Numbered from the stretch's first letter, positions 47,853 to 56,844 are shown. The stretch is 64,000 nucleotides of DNA from Idiomarina xiamenensis 10-D-4 (GCF_000299895.1 NZ_AMRG01000003.1:1-64000), one strand, 5' to 3'. The notes: a model not told the origin generated them from the sequence alone. Program-made: numbers and translations.

Positions 47853-48176
47853 CTAAACGTTAAAACTTTCACCACAACCGCACTCGCCGTTGGCGTTGGG
47901 GTTGTTGAATTCAAAGCCTTCGTTCAAGCCTTCTTTGACAAAGTCTAACTCGGTGCCATCGAGGTAGACCAAGCTCTTACCGTCGACCACGATGCTGATA
48001 CCTCTGTCGGTAAATACCGTATCTTCATCAGCGACGCTATCGACAAACTCCAGTACATAAGCCAAGCCTGAGCAGCCGGTGGTGCGTACACCTAAACGAA
48101 TGCCCACACCCTTGCCGCGTTGCTCAAGAAAGCTTCGAGCACGGTTAGCAGCAGCTTCAGTCATGGTAATCGCCAT
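47853..48176 (-). CDS. iscA: iron-sulfur cluster assembly protein IscA
   Basis: The A-type carrier of 107 residues has the three conserved cysteines: one in [11 protein letters not shown] and two in the C-terminal ECGCGESF. It accepts clusters from IscU and passes them on, mainly for [4Fe-4S] enzymes. It lies 14 nt after iscU. Confidence 0.97.
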   Translation of the reverse strand: MAITMTEAAANRARSFLEQRGKGVGIRLGVRTTGCSGLAYVLEFVDSVADEDTVFTDRGISIVVDGKSLVYLDGTELDFVKEGLNEGFEFNNPNANGECGCGESFNV

Positions 48177-48190
48177 AGCTGAACTCCTAA

Positions 48191-48574
48191 TTACTCAGCG
48201 TGTCGTTTTTTATAGTCGGCAATGGCCGCTTTAATCGCATCTTCGGCTAAAATTGAGCAGTGAATTTTAACCGGCGGCAACGCCAGTTCTTCTGCAATTT
48301 TAGTGTTTTGAATCTGGCTCGCTTCGTCGAGCGACTTGCCTTTCACCCACTCGGTCACCAACGAACTTGATGCGATCGCCGAACCACAACCGTAGGTTTT
48401 AAACTTGGCGTCTTCGATGATGCCTTGTTTATTAATTTTTAGCTGCAACTTCATCACGTCGCCGCAAGCCGGAGCACCCACCATACCGGTGGCGATGCTA
48501 TCATCATCTTTCTCAAACGAACCAACGTTACGTGGGTTCTCATAATGGTCAATTACTTTGTCACTGTATGCCAT
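48191..48574 (-). CDS. iscU: iron-sulfur cluster scaffold IscU
   Basis: The 127-residue scaffold carries the three cluster cysteines ([31 protein letters not shown]) and the HscA-recognition motif LPPVK. An AGAGGTGA ribosome site precedes the ATG. A 75-nt gap with a hairpin separates it from iscS. Confidence 0.98.
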   Translation of the reverse strand: MAYSDKVIDHYENPRNVGSFEKDDDSIATGMVGAPACGDVMKLQLKINKQGIIEDAKFKTYGCGSAIASSSLVTEWVKGKSLDEASQIQNTKIAEELALPPVKIHCSILAEDAIKAAIADYKKRHAE

Positions 48575-48604
48575 GATAAATCACCTCTTTATCAATCAGT
48601 TTAC

Positions 48605-48632
48605 GCTGCCTCAACGGTCAGTTTAAGGCAGC
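48605..48632. repeat. intercistronic hairpin between iscS and iscU
   Basis: GCTGCCT (48605-48611) and AGGCAGC (48626-48632) form perfect 7-bp arms around 14 nt, placed in the iscS-iscU spacer without a U-tract. It could affect mRNA processing or relative expression. Inference only. Confidence 0.45.
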
Positions 48633-48649
48633 GCTGACGCACTAAATGG

Positions 48650-49864
48650 TTAGTGCGCTACCCACTCTACGCTTTCTAAATCAACGCCATCTTTATACAT
48701 TTCCCATAAAGGTGACATTTCACGTAAGCGTACAATGGAGGTCTTAATTAACTCCACAGCGTAGTCGATTTCTTCAACACTGCTAAAGCGGCCAAAACTG
48801 AAGCGAATCGAACTATGCGCTAATTCATCGTTACGGCCTAATGCCCGTAATACGTAGCTTGGCTCCAAACTGGCTGAGGTACATGCAGAGCCCGACGATA
48901 CCGCTAAATCTTTTAGTGCCATGATCAACGATTCGCCTTCAACGAAGTTAAAGCTGATGTTGAAAATGTGCGGTACTCGCTGCTCTTCATCACCATTTAA
49001 ATAGACTTCTTCGATATCTTTAACGCCGTTCCATAAGCGATCACGCAACATGCGTGCATGTTCTGCGTCCGCCGCCATACGTTCTTTAGCGACTCGCGCC
49101 GCCTCGCCCATACCCGCAATTTGATGTGTCGCCAAGGTGCCAGAACGCATACCGCGCTCGTGACCGCCGCCGTGCATTTGGGCATTCAAACGGACCCGGG
49201 GCTTACGTCGCACATACAGTGCGCCGATGCCTTTAGGACCATACATTTTATGACCCGAGAACGACATTAAGTCGACCGGTAATTGCTGTAAATCGATAGC
49301 GATTTTACCGGCACTTTGTGCCGCGTCGACATGGAAAATAGTTTTATTAGCCCGACACAGATTACCGATAGTGTCGAGATCTTGGATAACACCGATCTCG
49401 TTGTTAACGTGCATCACGCTGACCAACACGGTATCTTCGCGCAACGCCGACTTAAAGGCATCAATGTCTAACAAGCCGTTTTCTTGCACGTCCATATAAG
49501 TCACTTCAAAACCTTCGCGCTCTAACTGGCGACAAGTGTCCAGTACCGCTTTGTGCTCGGTTTTAACGGTGATGACATGCTTACCCTTTTTCTGATAAAA
49601 CTCAGCCGCACCTTTAATGGCCAAGTTATCAGATTCAGTGGCACCCGAAGTGAATACGATTTCACGCGGGTCAGCATTGACCAAGTCGGCAATTTGGCTG
49701 CGTGCGACTTCGACCGCTTCTTCGGCCTGCCAGCCAAAACGATGCGAACGCGATGCAGGGTTGCCAAATAAACCATCGGGCGTTAAATACTGGATCATTT
49801 TCTCAGCAACGACCGGATCGACCGGGGTTGTTGCTGCATAATCGAGATAAATGGGTAACTTCAT
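48650..49864 (-). CDS. iscS: cysteine desulfurase IscS
   Basis: IscS is the PLP enzyme that supplies sulfur for Fe-S clusters and thiolated tRNAs. The 404-residue protein has the PLP-lysine motif [12 protein letters not shown], the [11 protein letters not shown] aspartate region and the mobile catalytic loop [17 protein letters not shown] with the active Cys. It begins with [14 protein letters not shown]. It lies 23 nt after iscR in the operon. Confidence 0.98.
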   Translation of the reverse strand: MKLPIYLDYAATTPVDPVVAEKMIQYLTPDGLFGNPASRSHRFGWQAEEAVEVARSQIADLVNADPREIVFTSGATESDNLAIKGAAEFYQKKGKHVITVKTEHKAVLDTCRQLEREGFEVTYMDVQENGLLDIDAFKSALREDTVLVSVMHVNNEIGVIQDLDTIGNLCRANKTIFHVDAAQSAGKIAIDLQQLPVDLMSFSGHKMYGPKGIGALYVRRKPRVRLNAQMHGGGHERGMRSGTLATHQIAGMGEAARVAKERMAADAEHARMLRDRLWNGVKDIEEVYLNGDEEQRVPHIFNISFNFVEGESLIMALKDLAVSSGSACTSASLEPSYVLRALGRNDELAHSSIRFSFGRFSSVEEIDYAVELIKTSIVRLREMSPLWEMYKDGVDLESVEWVAH

Positions 49865-49887
49865 TCTACTCCACTCCTCACCAGCGC

Positions 49888-50370
49888 CTATAGCTGGCAG
49901 TTTAAAGCAATTTGCTGGTCACGTTGCTGCCGCTGCGCCTGATCTTGACGCGACGACACCACACTGATTTCGTTCTTGTGCATGAGCTCGCCAAGGGTGA
50001 TTCCCGATAAAAACTCAGAAATACGGTCGCTTAAACCTTCCCACAACGAGTGCGTTAAACAACGAGCGCCACCTTGGCAGTCGGCTTTACCCTGACAGCG
50101 CGTGGCATCTATCGATTCATCCACAGCCGTGATCACAGAACCCACCGAAATATCGTCGGCGGCACGACCTAAGCGATATCCACCACCAGGACCGCGCACG
50201 CTGGTCACCAAGCCTTGCTTGCGTAAACGCGCAAATAACTGCTCAAGATAAGACAACGAGATACCTTGACGCTCAGAAATGTCTGCCAACGGCACCGGTC
50301 CGCGTTCGGTATGAATGGCCACATCCAACATGGCTGTTACCGCATAGCGACCTTTAGACGTTAATCGCAT
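49888..50370 (-). CDS. iscR: Fe-S cluster regulator IscR
   Basis: IscR is an Rrf2-family repressor that senses [2Fe-2S] status. The 160-residue protein has the N-terminal winged helix ([38 protein letters not shown]) and the cluster ligands Cys92, Cys98, Cys104 and His107 in the segment [17 protein letters not shown]. It heads the isc operon, and a type 1 IscR site lies 41 nt upstream of its ATG, consistent with autoregulation. Confidence 0.97.
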   Translation of the reverse strand: MRLTSKGRYAVTAMLDVAIHTERGPVPLADISERQGISLSYLEQLFARLRKQGLVTSVRGPGGGYRLGRAADDISVGSVITAVDESIDATRCQGKADCQGGARCLTHSLWEGLSDRISEFLSGITLGELMHKNEISVVSSRQDQAQRQQRDQQIALNCQL

Positions 50371-50410
50371 GGCAAGTACCTCATCTATGAAAACTTGCCG
50401 TTATGGTGAC

Positions 50411-50435
50411 ATTCCCGAGTGTTTTAGTCAAGTAT
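50411..50435 (-). promoter_or_regulatory. type 1 IscR binding site / isc promoter
   Basis: On the minus strand this 25-bp site reads ATACTTGACTAA then AACACTCGGGAAT, close to the type 1 consensus whose core is YYGACTR...YAGTCRR. The embedded TTGACT (50426-50431) can act as the -35 box, so bound holo-IscR would block the polymerase. A CATAAC-like -10 lies at about 20 nt spacing. Confidence 0.68.
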
Positions 50436-50468
50436 TTCGAACATCGTCGCTCTGCCGCCTTTAGACGG

Positions 50469-51191
50469 CTAATCAGACGGCGTTTGTTTATCGATCGACG
50501 CTAATATCCCGCGCAAAATATTAAGTTCATTTTCTTCCGGCCTAGCGCGGTTAAACAAGCGCCGTAATTTGGTCATCACTTGACCTGGATGTTGACGCAC
50601 AATAAAGCCCGTTGCCGTTAACGTTTGCTCTAAGTGAGCATAAAAGCGTTGCAACTCTTCGCCGCGCGGATAAGCGGGCACGGCTGTGGCGGCGGGTTGC
50701 TCGGCAGCCAAATATTGCATGCGTAATTCATAGCTAACGGTCTGCACCGCCATCGCCAGATTCAGTGACGAATAATCGGGATTGGCGGGGATATGCAAAT
50801 GAAACTGAGCGAGCTGCAACTCTTCGTTGGTCAAACCGCTGTTTTCCCGACCAAAGACAATAGCAACCGGATAATTGGGGCTTTCAGCTAACACTTTGGC
50901 TGCACTTTCGCGCGGGTCGAGTAACGGCCAATCTAAGGTACGATTACGAGCGCTGGTCGCCACCACCAAGCCACAGTCAGCCAAGGCTTCAGGTAGTGAT
51001 GACACCACTTGCGCATTAGCCAAGATGTCGGTTGCACCGGCAGCGAGTGCCGATGCATGGCTATCGGGGAGTTGCACAGGGTCGACCAGCGTTAACTGCG
51101 ACAACCCCATGGTTTTCATTGCCCGTGCGACCGACCCGATATTGCCGGTGTGTGAAGTGTTCACTAACACAATGCGAATATTGTCGAGCAT
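50469..51191 (-). CDS. trmJ: tRNA (cytidine/uridine-32-2'-O)-methyltransferase TrmJ
   Basis: TrmJ is a SPOUT-class methyltransferase acting on position 32 of certain tRNAs. The 240-residue protein has [22 protein letters not shown] at the N-terminus, the knot motif [20 protein letters not shown] and the [16 protein letters not shown] helix. The C-terminal extension ([16 protein letters not shown]) is the TrmJ-specific part. It lies upstream of iscR and 21 nt after suhB on the same strand. Confidence 0.96.
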   Translation of the reverse strand: MLDNIRIVLVNTSHTGNIGSVARAMKTMGLSQLTLVDPVQLPDSHASALAAGATDILANAQVVSSLPEALADCGLVVATSARNRTLDWPLLDPRESAAKVLAESPNYPVAIVFGRENSGLTNEELQLAQFHLHIPANPDYSSLNLAMAVQTVSYELRMQYLAAEQPAATAVPAYPRGEELQRFYAHLEQTLTATGFIVRQHPGQVMTKLRRLFNRARPEENELNILRGILASIDKQTPSD

Positions 51192-51212
51192 AACGAGACT
51201 CCGGTGATCGGC

Positions 51213-52016
51213 TTAACGTTTCAGCGTATCGGTCAGATGCGGACGAATTTCAGCTAACAACTGCTTCATCACTTTCGGTGCACCGGCAACCACATTTCCT
51301 GATTCTAAATAGTTATGGCCGCCAGCAAAATCGGTAACAATGCCACCGGCTTCACGTACTAATAAGTCGCCGGCCGCAGTATCCCAAGGTTTCAAACCCA
51401 TTTCCCAGTAGGCGTCCAAGCGTCCACTGGCAACATAAGCCAAATCCAACGCTGCCGCACCGGCGCGACGCATATCGGCACAGAACTCAAACAGCTGACT
51501 AAAAATCGCCTGATACTCCGGCATGCGATGCTTGGCACGGAACGGAAAGCCGGTCGCTAATAACGCACCGTTTAAATCCGGCAATGCAGTCACCCGCAAG
51601 CGGCGGCCATTGAGTTGCGCACCAGCACCACGGCTAGCGGTAAAGAGTTCTTCACGCAGCGGATCGTACACCACGGCTTGTTGCGTGGCGCCTTTGTGCA
51701 TTAAGGCAATTGAGATACAAAAGTGGGGAATACCGCGCAAGTAATTGGTGGTGCCATCAAGCGGGTCAATAACCCACTGATAATCGTTTTCTTCACCGCT
51801 ATGCACGCCACTTTCTTCAGCGACAAAGCCATGCTTAGGGTAGGACTTTTTGATGGTCGCAATGATAATGTCTTCGGCGGCTTTATCCAGCTCGGTGACC
51901 CAATCATTAGGTGATTTTTGCGTGGCTTTTAAATCTTGCCCTTGCTCGAAGTTTTTAACCAAAATTTTTCCCGCTGCGCGCGCTGCGCGCACCGCGATGT
52001 TTAACATGGGGTGCAT
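51213..52016 (-). CDS. suhB: inositol-1-monophosphatase / SuhB
   Basis: SuhB hydrolyses inositol monophosphate and also joins the rRNA antitermination complex. With the ATG at 52016 (AGGT 7 nt upstream) the protein is 267 residues, the same as the E. coli protein, and begins MHPMLNIAVRAARAAGK. Metal-site motifs are VAEESG, WVIDPLDGTTNY and WDTAAGDLLVREAGG. A TTG at 52037 is a less likely start. It runs in the same direction as trmJ here. Confidence 0.96.
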   Translation of the reverse strand: MHPMLNIAVRAARAAGKILVKNFEQGQDLKATQKSPNDWVTELDKAAEDIIIATIKKSYPKHGFVAEESGVHSGEENDYQWVIDPLDGTTNYLRGIPHFCISIALMHKGATQQAVVYDPLREELFTASRGAGAQLNGRRLRVTALPDLNGALLATGFPFRAKHRMPEYQAIFSQLFEFCADMRRAGAAALDLAYVASGRLDAYWEMGLKPWDTAAGDLLVREAGGIVTDFAGGHNYLESGNVVAGAPKVMKQLLAEIRPHLTDTLKR

Positions 52017-52205
52017 ACCAATTACCTGTGCTGTCAAAGAACGAAATTGCTCGACGCTGAACGTCAGCCGCGCAGTATATCAGCGCCATACAGGAAAGAA
52101 AAGCGAGGACAAAATTCATCGCTACGACACATAGCCGCAACACTTTTGCAACAAATTGGTTTTATTTTTACTCAACTTGTGGTACTTGTTGTGGTGATGG
52201 TTAGC

Positions 52206-52225
52206 TCGTACGCAATTGCGTACGA
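52206..52225. promoter_or_regulatory. 20-bp perfect palindrome upstream of the DUF3545 gene
   Basis: TCGTACGCAATTGCGTACGA is a perfect 20-bp palindrome, 48 nt before the ATG at 52274, followed by an AATAAT box. Such a palindrome suits a dimeric regulator. It could equally be a hairpin in the transcript. The remaining part of the 257-nt gap between suhB and this gene shows nothing else I can name. Confidence 0.5.
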
Positions 52226-52273
52226 CGTGCTACAACAATAATTAACACGTTAAGCTGTCATAGGGGGTAGCCC

Positions 52274-52444
52274 ATGGATCATTCCGAAGAACTTCAACAA
52301 GGCAATGATAAACCCAGTAAAGGCCGCGCTAGCAAACGGAAGTGGCGGGAAATTGAGACATTAAAGGAAAAGTACCGACTGCGAAAAGAGCTATCCGATA
52401 TGGACTCTGGCTACGAGCTGGATTTCGAGGACATCGAATTTTGA
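52274..52444 (+). CDS. DUF3545 family micro-protein
   Basis: A 56-codon frame starts at an ATG preceded by a strong AGGGGG ribosome site about 7 nt upstream. The protein is highly charged: an acidic start (MDHSEELQQ), a basic core KRKWREIETLKEKYRLRKEL and an acidic tail (ELDFEDIEF). The KxxWREIE...L-KE pattern matches DUF3545, a gammaproteobacterial family of about 60 residues with no known function. A rho-independent terminator follows 5 nt after the stop, so it is a monocistronic transcript. It may bind nucleic acid or a partner; that is a guess. Confidence 0.78.
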   Translation: MDHSEELQQGNDKPSKGRASKRKWREIETLKEKYRLRKELSDMDSGYELDFEDIEF

Positions 52445-52449
52445 CGTGA

Positions 52450-52475
52450 AAAACCCGAGCCTGGCTCGGGTTTTT
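52450..52475 (+). terminator. terminator of the DUF3545 gene
   Basis: Arms AAAACCCGAGC (52450-52460) and GCTCGGGTTTT (52464-52474), 3-nt loop, T5 run at the end. Confidence 0.88.
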
Positions 52476-52503
52476 GCTATCTTGACAGCGGCATCTCTGA
52501 CAT

Positions 52504-52526
52504 AGTCTATTATTACTTCATAGACT
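52504..52526. promoter_or_regulatory. inverted repeat before the AraC-type gene
   Basis: AGTCTAT (52504-52510) and ATAGACT (52520-52526) are perfect 7-bp arms 9 nt apart, ending 6 nt before the GGAGG ribosome site. The place fits autoregulation or a leader hairpin. Confidence 0.4.
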
Positions 52527-52544
52527 GAGTTGGAGGCTGTTGTG

Positions 52545-53342
52545 ATGGCTTATCAACCACCGGACATTATACCCGCCCGTGGCTTTTCGTTAGACAGCTT
52601 ACAATGGTTGTCACCACCGCCTGTACTGGCGCCGTGGGTGCAATGTATTTGGCATGCAGCAAACGGACATGCGGTTGCTGCTGGTATTCCGGAAAAGCTC
52701 TACCCCGATGGTGGCTCAAGCCTCACCTTTACTCTGACAGCGACCCAAGTCAGTGCGCACTACTTTCACCATACTCATGTGATGCGCAAGAGCTGGCCGC
52801 TGTCGACTCAGCAAATCAGCATACGGTTTTTAGCTGGCGGCGCTAGGGCCCTGCTCGGAATCAATCTTGATGATTTTGAAAACATCGATATCGACCTACT
52901 ACAGACGCCGTTTGCACAGCAAGCCAGCCTACGGCGTTTAGCCGAACAATTAATCACTTTGGACAGCGCAGCACAACTCCAACTCATACTGCACTGGCTG
53001 ATGGCGCTGGCACAGTCGGCACTGCCCTTACCGCGGCAACTGCCAGCCATTCTTAAGTACGCCGCCACCACCCTTACGCCACCGCAGCAACTCGCCACGC
53101 AACACGGTTTAAGCCGTCGCACGCTAGAGCGGCAAGTACGCAAATATGTCGGCTTTAGCCCGCAACAGTTATATCGGTACTGGCAAATTCGGCAGGCACG
53201 ACAGCGTTTAATGAGTAGCAACGACAGCTTGACCGATATTGCATTGCGCTGTGGCTATTTCGATCAAGCCCACTTTACCAACGTATTCCATGAACAGACG
53301 CTAGAAACGCCGTTAGCGTACCGACAGCGTAAGCAACGTTAA
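52545..53342 (+). CDS. AraC-family transcriptional regulator with DUF6597-type N-terminus
   Basis: The 265-residue protein has an N-terminal domain of the DUF6597 kind (LAPWVQCIWHAANG, EKLYPDGGSSLTFTL) and a C-terminal AraC HTH pair (about residues 175-262: LATQHGLSRRTLERQVRKYVGFSPQQLYRYWQIRQARQRL; LTDIALRCGYFDQAHFTNVFHEQTLETPLAYR). The ATG at 52545 has GGAGG 8 nt upstream; a TTG at 52530 is an open alternative. It probably controls the AhpD-like and YrhK-like genes that follow 113 nt downstream. The effector is unknown. Confidence 0.85.
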   Translation: MAYQPPDIIPARGFSLDSLQWLSPPPVLAPWVQCIWHAANGHAVAAGIPEKLYPDGGSSLTFTLTATQVSAHYFHHTHVMRKSWPLSTQQISIRFLAGGARALLGINLDDFENIDIDLLQTPFAQQASLRRLAEQLITLDSAAQLQLILHWLMALAQSALPLPRQLPAILKYAATTLTPPQQLATQHGLSRRTLERQVRKYVGFSPQQLYRYWQIRQARQRLMSSNDSLTDIALRCGYFDQAHFTNVFHEQTLETPLAYRQRKQR

Positions 53343-53455
53343 CGCGCTCTCGGAGTGCGCTAAGTAACAACGTTTGTCGCAAATTTCCAATCCTTGGCTT
53401 ATTCCCCTTCATACACTGTTGGCAGTTAATCACAACATTGTCCCTGGAGCACGTT

Positions 53456-53911
53456 ATGCAACCTCGTATTTCTCAATCTTCACTTTATCAACAGTATCCA
53501 GACTTGGTTAAACACTTAACCGCGGTCGGCGATATCGTCAACGACGCGCGTTTAACACCGCAATTACTGCATTTGGTTAAATTACGCGCATCACAGCTTA
53601 ATCATTGCGGCTTTTGCCAGCATATGCACGCCAACGAAGCGCGCGCAGACGGTGAATCTCAGGCACGCCTAGATGTGTTACCGGCCTGGCGAGAACTGTC
53701 GCTATTCAGCGATAGCGAGCGCGCCGCCTTGGCTTGGACAGAAGCCTTAACACAAGTGAGCAAGCAGCCAATCAGCGCTGAACTATTCCAAAACGCCATC
53801 GACTGTTTTGGTGAACGCGGCGTGATCGAGCTGACAGCGGTGATTGTTCAGATCAACAGCTGGAACCGCATTGCGGTTAGTTTTTGCTTTCAACCCGAGA
53901 TCAGCAAATAG
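53456..53911 (+). CDS. AhpD-like carboxymuconolactone decarboxylase-family protein
   Basis: The 151-residue all-alpha protein has the AhpD core motif: LVKLRASQLNHCGFCQHMH with the CxxC pair Cys51/Cys54 and His58. In AhpD this site gives peroxidase or disulfide-reductase activity, and family members often detoxify peroxides. The ATG at 53456 has GGAG 7 nt upstream. It is likely a target of the adjacent AraC regulator. It ends 8 nt before the small YrhK-like gene, forming a two-gene unit. Confidence 0.85.
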   Translation: MQPRISQSSLYQQYPDLVKHLTAVGDIVNDARLTPQLLHLVKLRASQLNHCGFCQHMHANEARADGESQARLDVLPAWRELSLFSDSERAALAWTEALTQVSKQPISAELFQNAIDCFGERGVIELTAVIVQINSWNRIAVSFCFQPEISK

Positions 53912-53919
53912 GAGCGATA

Positions 53920-54102
53920 ATGAAGATAGCGCTAGCAGAACGTTTACCAGCAAAACTCCTGGCGATACTGTCGAGCCTGTCATTTTTTTTCGGTAGCATG
54001 CTGTTTTTGCCAAGCTTTGCAGACTATGCAACCGTCGGTGTGTGGGCATTTATGGCCGGATCAGCGTTGATGTTCATTGATATTTTGCTCAGCAACTCAT
54101 GA
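53920..54102 (+). CDS. YrhK-like small membrane protein
   Basis: The 60-residue protein starts at an ATG with AGGAG 5 nt upstream. It has two hydrophobic segments (KLLAILSSLSFFFGSMLFLP and VGVWAFMAGSALMFIDILL), the layout of YrhK-domain proteins. No function is known. It is translationally close to the AhpD-like gene (8-nt gap) and shares its probable regulation. Confidence 0.7.
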   Translation: MKIALAERLPAKLLAILSSLSFFFGSMLFLPSFADYATVGVWAFMAGSALMFIDILLSNS

Positions 54103-54121
54103 ACGTCGTTATGGAGCGGCA

Positions 54122-54166
54122 CTGTATTGCCGAGCCCTGTTTCGCCAAGAGCTGTGTCGCCAAGAA
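54122..54166. repeat. three degenerate 15-bp tandem repeats
   Basis: Units CTGTTTCGCCAAGAG (54137-54151) and CTGTGTCGCCAAGAA (54152-54166) differ at two positions; CTGTATTGCCGAGCC (54122-54136) is a more diverged third copy. They lie in the 101-nt gap between convergent yrhK-like and ung genes. No function is evident. Confidence 0.5.
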
Positions 54167-54203
54167 TGGTGTCACGTTACATGCCGCAATACACGCCGCT
54201 CGA

Positions 54204-54887
54204 TTAGCAGGTTAACGGTAATTGCCAGTCGATAGGCTTTTTTTGTTGGCTAGTCAGTAGTTCATTGGCGCGCCGGAAATGACCGCACTCAAAAAAGCCC
54301 CGATGCGCAGATAACGGAGAGGGGTGTACGGCGGTTAACACGTGATGACGATTAGCATCGATAAGTTGGGCTTTCTTTTTCGCATGTGAACCCCAAAGCA
54401 AAAATATCACCCCCTGACAACGCTCATTGACGGTGCGGATAACCGCGTCGGTAAAACGCTCCCAGCCCCAAGCCGCGTGCGAATGTGCTTGTCCCGCGGC
54501 GACGGTTAGTACGGTATTGAGAAGTAACACCCCCTGCTCCGCCCAAGCAGTCAGGCAGCCATGCTGTGGAGTTTGAAAGTCCGGATAATCATGCTGTAAC
54601 GCTTTATACATATTGCGTAACGACGGTGGAATGGCCACGCCCGGCTTTACGGAAAAACTCAAACCATGTGCTTGCTGCGGTCCGTGATAGGGATCTTGAC
54701 CCAAAATCACCACTTTCACTTCGGGTAATGGCGTCTGAATTAACGCATTAAAGACATCATCGTTGGCGGGGTATATGGTATCGCCATTAGCCCGTGCTTG
54801 TTGGACGCGCTGCCACAATTGTTGAAAATAGGGTTGCTGCTTTTCTTCGGCTAAGGCCTCGCTCCAACTTGCCGCTGTCTTCTCCAT
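54204..54887 (-). CDS. ung: uracil-DNA glycosylase
   Basis: Ung removes uracil from DNA. The 227-residue protein has the catalytic loop [22 protein letters not shown], the proline-rich loop [13 protein letters not shown] and the DNA-intercalation motif [12 protein letters not shown]. The ATG at 54887 has AAGGGG upstream and gives the usual length; a longer frame to 54926 adds 13 residues not found in the family. It is divergent from the GT25 gene at 55013. Confidence 0.97.
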   Translation of the reverse strand: MEKTAASWSEALAEEKQQPYFQQLWQRVQQARANGDTIYPANDDVFNALIQTPLPEVKVVILGQDPYHGPQQAHGLSFSVKPGVAIPPSLRNMYKALQHDYPDFQTPQHGCLTAWAEQGVLLLNTVLTVAAGQAHSHAAWGWERFTDAVIRTVNERCQGVIFLLWGSHAKKKAQLIDANRHHVLTAVHPSPLSAHRGFFECGHFRRANELLTSQQKKPIDWQLPLTC

Positions 54888-55012
54888 GATCTGCCCCTTT
54901 CTCTGACACGCTGATTTGCTTACCACTTAAAAACGTCGTTTAATACGCGTTTGTGGAACTAAACTGCCATAAAAACCTTCAAATTCACATATTTTGCCAT
55001 AAATAGCGCTGC

Positions 55013-55735
55013 ATGAATTACAAAACCTTATTGATTAACTTAGATCGCTCACCACAACGGTTAGCCGATGCGACCGCCCAACTGGATGCTATCGGCATGC
55101 CTTATGAACGCGTGAGCGCCGCCGATGGTGCCGCATTGAGCGACGCTGAGCGTGCCTGTTTTGATGTCGACAAGGCACAGCAACGGTATCATTATGACCT
55201 GACATGGGGCGAGGTTGGCTGCTATTTAAGCCATTTACGCTGTTGGCAGAAAATAGTCGATGAACAGCTCGACTACGCCATTATCGTCGAAGATGATTTA
55301 TGCTTGAGCCCGGAATTCGCCGACGTTCCGCACGTATTAGCGGCGCTACAGCACCCTTGGCAGTTTATTAAACTGGGCAATCCTTTTAAGCCGCGTCAAC
55401 AGCATGTGATCGAAAGCCAGGCGGATTTTGATTTGGTCAGTTACGATAAGGCACCATCGGGCACCTGCGCACAAGTGGTCAGCTACGCTGGCGCTAAGCG
55501 CTTACTCGCAGCGCGCCGGACATTTTTCCGACCGGTTGATGTCGACTTGCAATGGCAATGGGAAGTGCCCATTGAAGTGTTAGGTCTGGTGCCCTACGTT
55601 GCCGATAATAATCATCAGTTTGCTAGCGAAATTCAAAAAATTGGCCAGCGTAAAGATAAACAAAAACGCCGCTGGGTAAAACTCAAAGAAACACTGCGTT
55701 TTAAATGGCAGCAAATGCGGAGCAACAAACGATGA
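55013..55735 (+). CDS. family 25 glycosyltransferase
   Basis: The 240-residue protein begins NYKTLLINLDRSPQRLADATAQL and contains the GT25 motifs LTWGEVGCYLSHLRCW (about 64-79) and the acidic YAIIVEDDLCLSPEF. Family members transfer galactose or glucose to lipooligosaccharide core in Haemophilus, Neisseria and Pasteurella. The C-terminus is strongly basic, suggesting peripheral membrane contact. It is the first gene of a three-gene operon with 4-nt overlaps. Base composition is host-like, in contrast to the island at 2-13 kb. Confidence 0.85.
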   Translation: MNYKTLLINLDRSPQRLADATAQLDAIGMPYERVSAADGAALSDAERACFDVDKAQQRYHYDLTWGEVGCYLSHLRCWQKIVDEQLDYAIIVEDDLCLSPEFADVPHVLAALQHPWQFIKLGNPFKPRQQHVIESQADFDLVSYDKAPSGTCAQVVSYAGAKRLLAARRTFFRPVDVDLQWQWEVPIEVLGLVPYVADNNHQFASEIQKIGQRKDKQKRRWVKLKETLRFKWQQMRSNKR

Positions 55736-56844
55736 AAATTGTTACCGTTATTCCGACACTGACCAGTGGTGGAGCTGAAAAAGTCTGCTTGCGACTACAT
55801 CAACTGATGTTAGATGCGGGCATTGAGAGTCATCTGGTGGTGCTGTCACAGCAGGCACATTATCGTGCCGATGACTTTCCTAATTTGCATTTTTTGCCGT
55901 TAGACACCCCCAAGAACATCGACTTTTTCGTTAAACGTCGACGCGCCACCGCGTTGCTGCAACAAGTTTGCGATGAAATTGCCCGATCCGCACCAATCGA
56001 CGCCATTTTTTCACATTTAGATGAATCACACCTGTTAGTGGCGGCCCTGCAAACCGACGCGGCTCGCCATTATGTCGTACATACCTCGGTGGTTGAAGAA
56101 TTACGCGCCAGTCGCCGTGGCTTATTTAAGCATCGCCGCTTATTACGCAAGAAAAAGGTACTACAAGGGCGTTCGGTCATTGCCGTATCAGCAGGACTGG
56201 CCGATGAAATACGTTCGCTCGACTGGTTACGCCCCAGTCAAGTCACCACGATTTTAAATCCGTTAGATGCCGAACAGGTGGCTCGCGAGGCACGGCAACA
56301 AGATCAACAAGTTGAGTTAAACGACGACTTTATATTACATATTGGACGTTTTGCCCGGGCTAAGCGCCACGATGTGTTGTTTGACGCCTTTGCCCAACTG
56401 CAGCAACGTCACCCCGCACTTAAGCTGGTGTTATTAACCCGTGTGTCGAGCAAGCTGAAAAAGCAATTGCGGCGACGCAATCTAGAGCACAGCGTCATCA
56501 CCCCGGGATTGGTGCAAAACCCCTATCCTTGGATACGGCAAGCTAAATTACTGGTCTTGAGCTCGGATTTTGAGGGGTTTCCCAATGTGCTTAACGAAGC
56601 GCTGATGTGCGAGACGCCTTTTGTGTCAACCGATTGCCCCCATGGGCCACGCGAGATCTTGGCTAGTTTTCACCCAGAGTGGTTAGTGCCACGAAACAGC
56701 CCGACGCAGCTTGCCGATAAAATTGATCAACTGTTGCAGCAACCACCGCAGGTCGATTTGCAGCGCTGGCCGCTGCTCGATAAAGTTCGTCCCGACGCGG
56801 TTGTCGCCGAATACATCAAGCTCGCCGCAGGGGGCCAAGCATGA
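55732..56844 (+). CDS. family 4 glycosyltransferase (LPS core type)
   Basis: The 370-residue GT-B enzyme begins MKIVTVIPTLTSGGAEKVCL. Its donor domain has FILHIGRFARAKRHD and the E-x7-E signature in FEGFPNVLNEALMCETPF. The pattern resembles N-acetylgalactosamine or glucosyl transferases of LPS assembly. The ATG at 55732 overlaps the GT25 stop (ATGA); the upstream frame is spurious. Its own stop overlaps the next gene in the same way. Confidence 0.85.
   Translation: MKIVTVIPTLTSGGAEKVCLRLHQLMLDAGIESHLVVLSQQAHYRADDFPNLHFLPLDTPKNIDFFVKRRRATALLQQVCDEIARSAPIDAIFSHLDESHLLVAALQTDAARHYVVHTSVVEELRASRRGLFKHRRLLRKKKVLQGRSVIAVSAGLADEIRSLDWLRPSQVTTILNPLDAEQVAREARQQDQQVELNDDFILHIGRFARAKRHDVLFDAFAQLQQRHPALKLVLLTRVSSKLKKQLRRRNLEHSVITPGLVQNPYPWIRQAKLLVLSSDFEGFPNVLNEALMCETPFVSTDCPHGPREILASFHPEWLVPRNSPTQLADKIDQLLQQPPQVDLQRWPLLDKVRPDAVVAEYIKLAAGGQA

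Noticed and set aside
47493-47948. 151-codon plus-strand open frame
   Set aside because: It runs across hscB and iscA in antisense; the real genes explain the sequence.
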